37,486 bases of DNA, from NCBI GenBank assembly GCA_016932235.1, contig JAFGDF010000249.1:1-37486 (forward strand), written 5' to 3'. The translations under genes were made by a program, and so were the position numbers. Under the pieces are notes generated by a model, which saw only the letters and a list, made by a program, of their open reading frames with translations, made no database searches and was not told the origin of the DNA. Of this stretch, positions 14,636-22,654 are shown piece after piece (within the stretch, counting starts at the first letter, position 1; the number at the start of each line of letters is the position of its first letter). Origin of the DNA: Deltaproteobacteria bacterium (GTDB taxonomy: Bacteria; Desulfobacterota; DSM-4660; Desulfatiglandales; HGW-15).

Positions 14636-17308
14636 GGCGTAGTGCAAGGCAATATAAAATCTATCTATAGTGGTGCTGTAGCGAAAATGGTCCGTTTTAT
14701 CCGTGACATGCTTGCAGGATTAAGAACTCAAAAAGATCCATCCGGGGTCCGAAAAACCGATGAAGAACTTCAGCGGGGATTCAAACTCCGCTATTTGCAA
14801 TTCAAACGGATATTGAACGCCAATGAAAAGGTCCTGAACATGATCGCCGAAATGGAAGAGGCCTTGCGGGGGGAAAAACCTTTTGGCATGAGTTTTATCC
14901 GATCCCGCTGCACCCTGATTTCCGCCAATGTCCTCCAGATCATCCAGCATCTCAGCGCTTTAGCTCCGGAAGGTCAGTACCAGGCTCTGGATGAGCGATT
15001 CAATGAACTGCAGCAAAAGATAGGTTCCCTGCTCGACACCAGGCCCAAAACTTCCAAGGGCCCTTCGATTCTGGATCTAAAGGAGATCGACAAAACCATG
15101 ATAGAGGCTGCAGGCGCCAAAATGGCCAGCCTGGGGGAAATCCGCAACCGCCTGAAGCTAAACACACCGCCCGGGTTTGTGATAAGTGCGGACGCTTACA
15201 ATCAGTTTATGGCATATAACCGACTTCAGGAAGAAATCGATCGGCGCATCCAGACCCACAACACCGGAGACCTGGATCATCTTTATGAACTGAGCTCCGA
15301 TTTGCAGCAACTGGTAATTCAGAGCCCCATGCCCGAGTCACTGGAAACGGAAATTTTCAGCGCGGTCGATTCCATGTGGGTTTTCTCAGAAAATGTACCA
15401 TCCCTGGCTGTGCGCAGCAGCGCAGTTAATGAAGACATTCGGGAATCCTCCTTTGCAGGGCAATACAGGTCCATTCTGAACGTGAGCCCGAATCATTTGA
15501 TCCAGGCTTATAAAGAGGTGATCGCTGGAAAATATACGGCAACGGCCATGTCCTACCGTTTCCATCGCGGCCTGCGCGATGAGGATGTGATTATGTGCGT
15601 GGGCTGTCTTAAAATGGTAAACACGGTTTGCGGCGGCGTCGCGTACACAAGGAATCCCCTCAATCCTTCCGAAGAAACGATCCTGATCAATGCGGTCTGG
15701 GGACTTCCGGGTTTGGTGGTGGACGGGCGTTCGAGTGTCGATCGTTTTGTCCTTTCCCGGAGCGAACCATTCAATCTCTTGGCCAAAGACATCGCCCGAA
15801 AAACCCTGAAGTATCAGTGCCTCAATGAGGAAGGTATATGCCGATATACTTTAAACAATAGTGAAAGCACTCAACCGTCCCTGAGTGATGAGCAGGTATT
15901 TGAATTAGGGCGTCTGGTACTCAAGCTTGATACCCATTTCGGGGAACCGCAGGATATCGAATGGTCGATTGATTTCCAGGGCCGTATTGTCATACTTCAA
16001 TGCCGTCCTCTACAGATGGCCCCTTTAAGGAAGAGTGAACCGGAATTGATTGAAAGTAAAGACATTGAAGGTCCTGTGCTTCTTCAAGGCGGGGTTGCAG
16101 CCAGCCCGGGCACAGCATCAGGACCGGTGTACATCCTGAGAAGAGAGGCGGATAAGCTTCAGTTCAAATCAGGGAGTGTAATGGTCATAAGCCAGTCTTT
16201 ACCGGGATATGCCACCCTTCTGAATCGAGCTGCGGCGGTTGTAGCCGAATACGGCAGCCAGAGCAGTCATCTTGCCAACGTAGCCAGAGAGTACGGCGTT
16301 CCGGCCCTCTTCGGCGTAAACAGAGCCCTCGACGAATTGCATTCGGGGCAGGTGGTCACCGTGGATTCCCAGAGCCGCCGGATCTATGACGGCTCCATCA
16401 AAAACCTTAATAACACATCCGGTAAACCCCGCCAATTTATGGTCGGCACACCTGTTTATCAGACACTGAAGGACGTATCGGCATACATCATTCCGCTGAC
16501 CTTGCTCGATACGGACTCGGCCGATTTCAGACCGGGATCATGTCGGTCCTTTCATGATATCATTCGATACTGCCATGAAAGTGCGGTGAGGAATATGTTC
16601 CGGTTCGGCCGTGAAAACGAATTTCCTCAACGCTCAAGCAAACAGCTTCTCGTGGATGTGCCCATGAAATGGTGGGTTTTGAATCTGGATGACGGGTTCG
16701 GGGTGGAGGTTGAAGGCCTCCATATCAAACTGGATAACATCGTTTCCATTCCAATGCTGGCACTATGGGAAGGCATTACCATGGTCCCGTGGGAAGGTCC
16801 TCCACCCCTTGACGGTAAAGGTTTTTTATCCGTCATGTTCGAGGCCACGCGAAACACGGCACTCTTACCGGGAGTTCAATCCCATTACGGGGAACGCAAT
16901 TATTTCATGATTGCAAAAAACTACTGCAGCCTGACCTCGAGATTTGGTTTTCATTTTGCCACCGTTGAAAGCTACGTAAGTGAAAGGGTTCCGGAAAATT
17001 ATATCATTTTTCGTTTTAAAGGTGGTGCCGCGGACGATTACCGGAAACATCGCAGGGTAAATCTTATCGCTGAGATCCTGGAGGATCAGGATTTCAGCGT
17101 CTCCGTCAACGAGGATGTCCTAACAGCGCGTTTTGAGGATTACCCAATGGATGTAATGCGAAACCGTCTTAAGATCCTCGGGTATATCATCATGCACACC
17201 CGTCAACTGGACATGGTCATGTCCAACGACGCCATGGTGATGCATTATCGAAATAAAATCATGACCGGCATTGCCGGTTTGTTCAGGCATGACCGGCCGG
17301 AAGGCTGA
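14618..17308 (+). CDS. PEP-synthase-like protein: ATP-grasp plus phosphohistidine domain with a novel C-terminus
   Basis: Up to 896 residues in four parts. (1) An N-terminal helical domain, about 45-140. (2) A PPDK_N-type ATP-grasp domain, about 150-470, with GAKMASLGE, the substrate-loop-like AVRSSAVNEDIRESSFAGQY and GGVAYTRNP. (3) A swivelling phosphohistidine domain, about 490-592, with ASPGTASGPV and His551 in GSQSSHLANVAREYGVPALFG. (4) About 290 residues of no family I know, rich in Trp and aromatic patches (VDVPMKWWVLNLDDGFG, SIPMLALWEGITMVPWEGPPP). The C-terminal PEP/pyruvate TIM barrel of PEP synthase and PPDK is missing. It could therefore phosphorylate its histidine from ATP but not make PEP in the usual way. 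The ATG at 14618 lies in a hairpin loop without a ribosome-binding site; the real start may be GTG 14642 or ATG 14687. Confidence 0.85.
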   Translation: MPLTDSGVVQGNIKSIYSGAVAKMVRFIRDMLAGLRTQKDPSGVRKTDEELQRGFKLRYLQFKRILNANEKVLNMIAEMEEALRGEKPFGMSFIRSRCTLISANVLQIIQHLSALAPEGQYQALDERFNELQQKIGSLLDTRPKTSKGPSILDLKEIDKTMIEAAGAKMASLGEIRNRLKLNTPPGFVISADAYNQFMAYNRLQEEIDRRIQTHNTGDLDHLYELSSDLQQLVIQSPMPESLETEIFSAVDSMWVFSENVPSLAVRSSAVNEDIRESSFAGQYRSILNVSPNHLIQAYKEVIAGKYTATAMSYRFHRGLRDEDVIMCVGCLKMVNTVCGGVAYTRNPLNPSEETILINAVWGLPGLVVDGRSSVDRFVLSRSEPFNLLAKDIARKTLKYQCLNEEGICRYTLNNSESTQPSLSDEQVFELGRLVLKLDTHFGEPQDIEWSIDFQGRIVILQCRPLQMAPLRKSEPELIESKDIEGPVLLQGGVAASPGTASGPVYILRREADKLQFKSGSVMVISQSLPGYATLLNRAAAVVAEYGSQSSHLANVAREYGVPALFGVNRALDELHSGQVVTVDSQSRRIYDGSIKNLNNTSGKPRQFMVGTPVYQTLKDVSAYIIPLTLLDTDSADFRPGSCRSFHDIIRYCHESAVRNMFRFGRENEFPQRSSKQLLVDVPMKWWVLNLDDGFGVEVEGLHIKLDNIVSIPMLALWEGITMVPWEGPPPLDGKGFLSVMFEATRNTALLPGVQSHYGERNYFMIAKNYCSLTSRFGFHFATVESYVSERVPENYIIFRFKGGAADDYRKHRRVNLIAEILEDQDFSVSVNEDVLTARFEDYPMDVMRNRLKILGYIIMHTRQLDMVMSNDAMVMHYRNKIMTGIAGLFRHDRPEG

Positions 17309-17322
17309 TGAAGCTTCTTATG

Positions 17323-17422
17323 ATGTCATACTGCGATCGTGTCGCAGGATCCAGCTGTTCAAACAGACTGGATTCTGTGGCCTGTCCTGGACCTGATCCA
17401 GAGTCAACCCGCAGAATGACAA
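17323..17422 (+). repeat. 100-base dispersed repeat, copy A
   Basis: Matches, nearly without gaps, the reverse complement of 22472-22570. It contains two hairpins: CTGCGA-TCGTG-TCGCAG, and CTGGAT facing ATCCAG. It fills the gap between the PEP-synthase-like gene and the next kinase-like gene. No coding potential. It looks like a REP/MITE-type intergenic repeat. Confidence 0.65.
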
Positions 17423-17473
17423 CTATAAGGAGCAGTAATATATGAAATCGAGTATAGAATCAAGGAGGGTTCC

Positions 17474-18286
17474 ATGGCAATTATTACCATCTCTAGGGGA
17501 TCATACAGCAAAGGGAAGGAGGTGGCCGAGAAAGTGGCGGAAAAACTGGGCTATCAGTGTATTTCCCGGGACGTCCTTCTGGAGGCCTCAAAAGAATTCA
17601 ACATCTCTGAAATCAAGCTTGTACGGGCCATTCACGACGCCCCTTCCATTCTCAAAGGACTGAAGCAGAGCAAGGAGCAATATATCGCCTATATCCGGGC
17701 CGCCGTGCTTAAGCACCTGTGCGATGATAACATTGTCTATCACGGCCTCGCCGGTCACTTTTTTGTCAGCGGCATTTCTCACGTACTTAAGGTCAGGATT
17801 CTTGCCGATCTTGAAGACAGGGTTCAGCTTGAAATGGAGAGGGAGAAAATAACCCGCGGCGAAGCACTGTCGCTTATCAGAAAAGATGACGAAGAGCGAC
17901 GGCGCTGGAGCAAGGAACTTTACGGCATTGATACCTGGGATCCCGCCCTTTATGATCTTGTGATTCATATTCGCGAACTTTCAACCGATGATGCCGCAGA
18001 ACTCATAGGCGCCACCGCCGCATTCAAGCAATTTGCCACAACGCCCGAATCCCGGAAAGCCATCCATGACTTGGCTCTTGCCGCTGAAGTGAAGGCCGCT
18101 CTTATGGATGTCCAGTATGATGTCGATGTACAGGCCGACGGTGGACGGGTCTTCGTACAGACCCATGCATCCCCGGCTATCCAGCAACAGCTCAGGGAGC
18201 AAATCAACGCTGTTGTCAAAAGAATGACCGGGGTAAAAGACGTGACTATCAAGCTCACGAGAATTACTCCCTATGAGGAATATTAA
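17474..18286 (+). CDS. cytidylate-kinase-like protein with C-terminal BON-like domain (paralogue 3)
   Basis: 270 residues, nearly identical in its first 20 residues to the gene at 7430 (ITISRGSYSKGKEVAEKVAE) and alike throughout. P-loop equivalent at 7-15 with Gly14-Lys15; HGLAGH at 90-95 in place of the family's arginine-containing substrate loop; KDDEERRRWSKELYG at about 137-151 as the LID; TWDPALYDLVIHI as the core strand; BON-like residues about 200-262 (LALAAEVKAALMDVQYDVDV...GVKDVTIKL). AAGGAGGG stands six bases before the ATG. It is followed 30 bases on by the degenerate kinase-receiver fusion. The pair suggests an active and an inactive kinase-like subunit working together, which is inference. 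Confidence 0.78.
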   Translation: MAIITISRGSYSKGKEVAEKVAEKLGYQCISRDVLLEASKEFNISEIKLVRAIHDAPSILKGLKQSKEQYIAYIRAAVLKHLCDDNIVYHGLAGHFFVSGISHVLKVRILADLEDRVQLEMEREKITRGEALSLIRKDDEERRRWSKELYGIDTWDPALYDLVIHIRELSTDDAAELIGATAAFKQFATTPESRKAIHDLALAAEVKAALMDVQYDVDVQADGGRVFVQTHASPAIQQQLREQINAVVKRMTGVKDVTIKLTRITPYEEY

Positions 18287-18316
18287 AGTGATGGAAAGGA
18301 GCGTAAAGGAGGGTCC

Positions 18317-19540
18317 ATGAGCGCTGTCTCTGTTTTCAGCGGAGCATTCTGCCGCGAAAATGAAATTGTCGAACACCTGGTTGGTGCAACAGGTTATCAG
18401 ATGCTGAATGATGAGAAGATCGTCAAACGCGCAGCTGCCTTGTCTTCGATACCAGAAGAGATGTTGAAACGCGCCTTTTCGGCTAAATCATCGATTTTCA
18501 ACCCCTTCTCCCACGACAGGGAGCGTTCCATCACATGGTTGAAATTGGCCCTTGCAGAATATTTGCAGGATGCGGAATTTTTCCTTCACGGTTTTGTATC
18601 GCATCTAGTGCCGGGATCGATTCGACATATCCTTCGTGTTTGTCTGATTGCCGATATGGCGTTTCGTGTTGAATCCGCTTCATCGCAACTCTGCATCAGC
18701 GATACGGAAGCAACAGAGCTCATCAAGGAAGAAGACAGCCGTCGAGCGTTCTGGGTTGATCAAATCAGAGCCGTCCCGGATCCATGGGATCCTGCCCTCT
18801 ATGATCTCATTCTGCCCACGAATAAAATCTTTGTCCAGGATGCCGTGGCCTTAATCAAAAAAAGCCTTGGAACAGATGCCCTTCAAGCTTCCGAGTCGTC
18901 GCGCAGGGCAGCCGGTGATTTTTTAGCCGCGGCCCGGATAGAGACTCATCTGGCCAGCGAGGGCCACTTTGTTCAAGTCACTGTAAAGGATGATGAGGTC
19001 GTCTTGATAATTGACAGGCCTGTCCTTATGTTCGAGCGCCTTGAGGAAGAACTCAAGACCGCGGTCCGGGCCGTAAAAAATGCGCGACAGATCAAGGTGC
19101 GCACAAAGACCGCTGAAGAAAAAATGGACATCTACCGCAGATACGACTCCAAACTGCCTTCAAAGGTGCTGCTTGTGGATGATGAACGGGAGTTCGTTCA
19201 GACCCTTTCCGAGCGTCTTGCAATGCGAAACATCGGTTCTTCCGCAACCTTCAACGGTGAAAGCGCGCTTGCCATGGTGGACGAGGAAGAACCGGAAGTT
19301 ATGCTTCTGGATTTGAAAATGCCTGGGATCGACGGCATGGAGGTTCTGAAAAAGGTTAAAACCGAGCACCCGCAGATTGAAGTTGTCATTCTTACCGGCC
19401 ATGGCACAGAGGTGGATAGGGAAGAGTGCATTCAGTTGGGAGCATTTGCTTATCTGGAAAAGCCCGTGGATATTGACATACTGAGCGATATCCTAAAAAA
19501 AGCCAATGAAAAGATACGCGACAATGCCAATAAAAAATAA
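18317..19540 (+). CDS. degenerate cytidylate-kinase-like domain fused to a receiver domain (paralogue 4)
   Basis: 407 residues. Residues 1-190 align with the three other kinase-like proteins: AFFxHGFVSH at 89-96, KEEDSRRAFW at 137-146 and PWDPALYDLIL at 156-166. But the P-loop position reads SGAFCRENE (8-16), without the Gly-Lys pair, so ATP binding in the usual way is unlikely. Residues ~200-265 form the BON-like module. Residues 283-400 are a complete receiver: Asp288-Asp289, acceptor Asp332 in LLDLKMPGIDG, Thr360 and Lys382. TAAAGGAGGG precedes the ATG. The fusion means the kinase-like domain is probably controlled by, or signals to, the nearby histidine kinases. It sits directly after paralogue 3 and before the dCache-like kinase. 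Confidence 0.82.
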   Translation: MSAVSVFSGAFCRENEIVEHLVGATGYQMLNDEKIVKRAAALSSIPEEMLKRAFSAKSSIFNPFSHDRERSITWLKLALAEYLQDAEFFLHGFVSHLVPGSIRHILRVCLIADMAFRVESASSQLCISDTEATELIKEEDSRRAFWVDQIRAVPDPWDPALYDLILPTNKIFVQDAVALIKKSLGTDALQASESSRRAAGDFLAAARIETHLASEGHFVQVTVKDDEVVLIIDRPVLMFERLEEELKTAVRAVKNARQIKVRTKTAEEKMDIYRRYDSKLPSKVLLVDDEREFVQTLSERLAMRNIGSSATFNGESALAMVDEEEPEVMLLDLKMPGIDGMEVLKKVKTEHPQIEVVILTGHGTEVDREECIQLGAFAYLEKPVDIDILSDILKKANEKIRDNANKK

Positions 19541-19566
19541 GTTTAAGCCCGTTAAGAGCGGATATT

Positions 19567-21324
19567 ATGATTTCTATTTTGCAGCGTTTTAAACCCGAAT
19601 TCTGGGACTATCTCGATGTGGCCTCCGGTCCTTATAAACACCTGTTTAATTTTCGTCGCATCTGGTATCTTAGTGTCCTCTTGACTGCAGGTGTGGCATT
19701 TATTCCGGTATGTTTTCTTGCTGCCATAGATTATCAGGTGACCCAGAAGGCCATTGAATCGGAAAATGTCGCCCGCACGTCCCGGCTGATTTCCAACACC
19801 CGGCGCTCCATTTCCTTCCTGCTCCTTGAACGCCGTTACGCTTTGCAATTTCTTGTTCGTGATAACCATCTTAAAGCCCTGACAACACCCGGCAGGCTGG
19901 GGGAAGTCCTGAAGAACCTGCAGGAAAGCTTCGGCGGCTTTACAGATCTCGGAGTGATCAATACCGAAGGGCGACAGATCGATTACAGCGGACCCTATGA
20001 CCTGAAAAACCTCGATTACAGCCGTCAGAAATGGTTTGCCGAAGTGCTGGATCAAGGCAGTTACACTAGCGACGTTTTCCTGGGATATCGCCAGAGCCCC
20101 CATCTCGTTATAGCGGTCAGGCACAGGCCCCAGAACGGCCCTTCTTACGTGTTGCGGGCCACTCTTGAAGCGGAGCGTTTTCACCACGAGCTTATGTCAT
20201 CAGAACAGATCGGCGATATGTTTATAGTCAACAGAGATGGTATTCTGCAAACACCCTCCCGGACTTATGGAAAAATTCTCGAGAAAATTTCCTTGCCCGT
20301 GCCGGAATACTCCGCCACGACCCAGGTCTTTGACACAAATAACTTCGCAAACGAAAAGTTGCTTATCGGGTATGCCTACATCGCGGAAACGCCCTTCGTT
20401 CTGATGGTTGTGAAAAACAAGGACGATTTGATGCGGCCATGGTATAAGGCCCGACGTCAGCTCATAACATACCTTCTCATTAGCATCAGTTCCATTCTCA
20501 TAGTTGTACTTGCCGTCTCCACCTACTCGGTCAGCAAGATTTACACCGCTGACCAGACCCGCGTGGCAACCCTCCATCAGGTGGAATATGCCAATAAAAT
20601 GGCGTCCATAGGCAGGTTAGCTGCGGGAGTGGCCCATGAAATCAATAACCCCCTGGCTATTATCAATGAAAAAACCGGATTGATTAAGGATCTCCTGCAG
20701 CAGGAAAATATTGTTGCGACCAGCGAAAAACTTCTGGCTCAAACCGATTCCATCCTTAGATCGGTCAAGCGATGTGCGACCATAATCAGGAGACTTCTGA
20801 GCTTTGCGCGCCAGACAGATTCCACTTTTGAGCCCATCGAATTGAAAGAGGTGATCGAAAATGTAATCGGGTTTTTGGGAAAGGAAGCCGATTATCGAAA
20901 CATCGACATAAACATCGATCTAGCGCCGGATATCCCTCCTTTTCAAAGTGATCGAGGTAAGCTGGAGCAGATATTTCTAAACCTGGTGAACAACGCATTT
21001 GCTGCCCTGGATGACGGTGGCCATCTGACTTTTAAAGGACGTAAAATATCTGAAAAGCGCATCCAGATTTCAGTCATTGATGATGGGTGCGGCATTGCAC
21101 AGGAAGATATTAAAAGGGTATTCGACCCTTTTTTTTCCACGCGTACCAAGCAGGGAGGCACGGGGCTCGGGCTTTCAATAACCTATGGCCTTATCCAGGA
21201 AATCGGAGGTACAATAAGCGTTGACAGCCGGACCGGCAAAGGTACCAGTTTTATCATAACATTACCGTTAAATCTTAATTCGGTTCATAAAAAAAATGAA
21301 AACAATGAGTGTGTTACTGGTTGA
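19567..21324 (+). CDS. membrane histidine kinase with dCache-like periplasmic sensor
   Basis: 585 residues. TM1 about 33-55, a ~240-residue periplasmic domain with the dCache pattern (RKWFAEVLDQGSYTSDVFLGYRQSPHLVIAVRH followed by a membrane-proximal GDMFIVNRDGIL...LLIGYAYIAETPFVLMVVKN), and TM2 about 297-320. HisKA follows with GVAHEINNPLAIIN (His357), then HATPase_c with QIFLNLVNNAFAALDD, VIDDGCGIA, DPFFSTR and GGTGLGLS. No HAMP is obvious. dCache domains bind small molecules such as carboxylates, amines or amino acids; the ligand is unknown. The ribosome-binding site is weak. Its last 29 bases overlap the next receiver gene, which is the obvious phosphoacceptor. Confidence 0.92.
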   Translation: MISILQRFKPEFWDYLDVASGPYKHLFNFRRIWYLSVLLTAGVAFIPVCFLAAIDYQVTQKAIESENVARTSRLISNTRRSISFLLLERRYALQFLVRDNHLKALTTPGRLGEVLKNLQESFGGFTDLGVINTEGRQIDYSGPYDLKNLDYSRQKWFAEVLDQGSYTSDVFLGYRQSPHLVIAVRHRPQNGPSYVLRATLEAERFHHELMSSEQIGDMFIVNRDGILQTPSRTYGKILEKISLPVPEYSATTQVFDTNNFANEKLLIGYAYIAETPFVLMVVKNKDDLMRPWYKARRQLITYLLISISSILIVVLAVSTYSVSKIYTADQTRVATLHQVEYANKMASIGRLAAGVAHEINNPLAIINEKTGLIKDLLQQENIVATSEKLLAQTDSILRSVKRCATIIRRLLSFARQTDSTFEPIELKEVIENVIGFLGKEADYRNIDINIDLAPDIPPFQSDRGKLEQIFLNLVNNAFAALDDGGHLTFKGRKISEKRIQISVIDDGCGIAQEDIKRVFDPFFSTRTKQGGTGLGLSITYGLIQEIGGTISVDSRTGKGTSFIITLPLNLNSVHKKNENNECVTG

Positions 21325-21658
21325 TGACGAAGAAGACCTGGTCGCTACCCTAGCGGAAAGGTTATCGCTGAGGGAAATCGAGGCCGAATGGGTGACGAGT
21401 GGTGAAGGAGCTCTCGAAATGCTCAACTACAAGCAATTTCTCGTGGCTGTGCTGGATGTCAAATTGCCTCGCATGAGCGGCTTGGAGCTTAAAAAGAAAA
21501 TGGAATCAATCGCTCCGGGGATGAAGTTTATTTTCATGACAGGTCACGGTTCGGAGAAAGATTTCGTTAAAGGCACCGCTGAAGCTGGGAGTCCCTATTA
21601 TTTGCTGAAGCCGGTCGACATTGAGACCCTGGTTGATAAAATCCGGGAGATTGCCTGA
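21296..21658 (+). CDS. single-domain response regulator (CheY-like)
   Basis: 120 residues: LLVDDEED, phospho-acceptor Asp54 in VLDVKLPRMSG, FMTGHGSE and LKPVDIE. No output domain. It overlaps the 3' end of the dCache kinase gene by 29 bases in another frame, showing tight coupling. An ATG three codons in (21305) is an alternative start. It has the same TGHG and KPVDI elements as the receiver fused to the kinase-like protein at 18317, so both may be partners of one kinase. Confidence 0.9.
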   Translation: MKTMSVLLVDDEEDLVATLAERLSLREIEAEWVTSGEGALEMLNYKQFLVAVLDVKLPRMSGLELKKKMESIAPGMKFIFMTGHGSEKDFVKGTAEAGSPYYLLKPVDIETLVDKIREIA

Positions 21659-21716
21659 TAGGAGACGCTTCGCGTAAAATAATGGAAGAGAACCTGGACA
21701 TGGAAGGAGAAACGGT

Positions 21717-22379
21717 ATGGATTCCTTACTGGATAAAGCCTCTGCGGAGGGTTTGCAATTTTTCGGCCGCATATCGGCTTCCATTTCCCATGAACTTAAG
21801 AATAGCCTGAGCATCATGAATGAAAGTGCCGGTTTGCTTGAGGATCTGGCCATGCTGGCCGAAAATGGTAAAGCCCTTGATGCATCGCGGGTGAGAGGCC
21901 TTGGATCGAGTGTTAAGCGGCAGGTCCAGCGGGCTGACCAAATCATTCGAAACATGAACCGGTTTTCACATTCTGTGGACGAGCCGCTCAAGGAGATCGA
22001 ATTAGTGGACTTTCTGGAATTCATCCTGGCCGTTTCCCGCAGGTTGATGACCGCCAAAGAGATCGCTGCGACGGTCCAACACCAGGCACAACCGGTTAGG
22101 GTTATTACAAAGCCCTTTTTTCTTCACAATTTGATCTGGCTGGTTCTCGAATTCGCCATGGAGCATGCCGGACTGTCCAGGGCCCTGATTCTGACACCTG
22201 AGGAAAAGGAGCCCGGCATTTCGATTCGATTCATGGGCATTGAAAACCTTGGCCCGGAACACGGCCTTATTTTTCCGGAAGAGAAGGAGCGATTGCTTAT
22301 GAGCCTGCTGGAAGCGCGACTGAAGATGGATCCCGATGGAAAGATGCTTGCCCTCGTTCTTCCTCCAAGGCTTTTATAG
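21717..22379 (+). CDS. HisKA phosphoacceptor protein with no recognisable ATPase domain
   Basis: 220 residues. The first ~90 form a HisKA-like helical hairpin with H-box ISASISHELKNSLSIMNE (His25) and a second helix ending ADQIIRNMNRFSHS. The C-terminal half has the length of a reduced HATPase domain, but I find no N-box asparagine (the position reads LIWLVLEFAMEHAG) and no G1 or G2 glycine boxes. It is soluble. It probably cannot phosphorylate itself; it could receive phosphate from another kinase in trans, act as a phosphatase, or pass phosphate like an HPt protein. AAGGAGAAA precedes the ATG. It lies between two receiver genes in the same direction. Confidence 0.7.
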   Translation: MDSLLDKASAEGLQFFGRISASISHELKNSLSIMNESAGLLEDLAMLAENGKALDASRVRGLGSSVKRQVQRADQIIRNMNRFSHSVDEPLKEIELVDFLEFILAVSRRLMTAKEIAATVQHQAQPVRVITKPFFLHNLIWLVLEFAMEHAGLSRALILTPEEKEPGISIRFMGIENLGPEHGLIFPEEKERLLMSLLEARLKMDPDGKMLALVLPPRLL

Positions 22380-22384
22380 GGCAT

Positions 22385-22428
22385 CTGGGAGACTGTCGTA
22401 TAAAATCCAAAATCCGACAGTCTCCCAG
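22385..22428. repeat. 14-base perfect inverted repeat
   Basis: CTGGGAGACTGTCG and CGACAGTCTCCCAG are exact complements around a 16-base loop, five bases after the stop codon at 22379. The arms are long enough to form a very stable hairpin, but no T-run follows. Related arms occur at 14594-14635 and a half copy (GGGAGCCTGTCGGA) at about 6470. It may end or stabilise the upstream transcript. Confidence 0.7.
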
Positions 22429-22471
22429 GATTCCGTATTATGCCCGACGTCCTATATTATCGCTCATTATC

Positions 22472-22570
22472 GTTGTCGTTCCGGCTTGACCCTGGATCAG
22501 GTCCATGGCATGCCACAGAATCCGGTCTTTTTGACCATGAAGATCCTGCCATAGAATCGCAGGATGACAT
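22472..22570 (-). repeat. 100-base dispersed repeat, copy B (inverted relative to copy A)
   Basis: Its reverse complement matches 17323-17422, with conserved blocks such as GGATTCTGTGGC and GGACCTGATCCAG. The two copies flank the genes 17474-22379 in opposite orientation. It is non-coding and fills the gap before the last receiver gene. Confidence 0.65.
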
Positions 22571-22654
22571 TCTATAAAGCTTTGTTGTTTTTAAGAGAAT
22601 CAGCAGTTATTTAATGCGCTCAGTATAGTAATATCATGGGGAGAGGAGGAAGCC

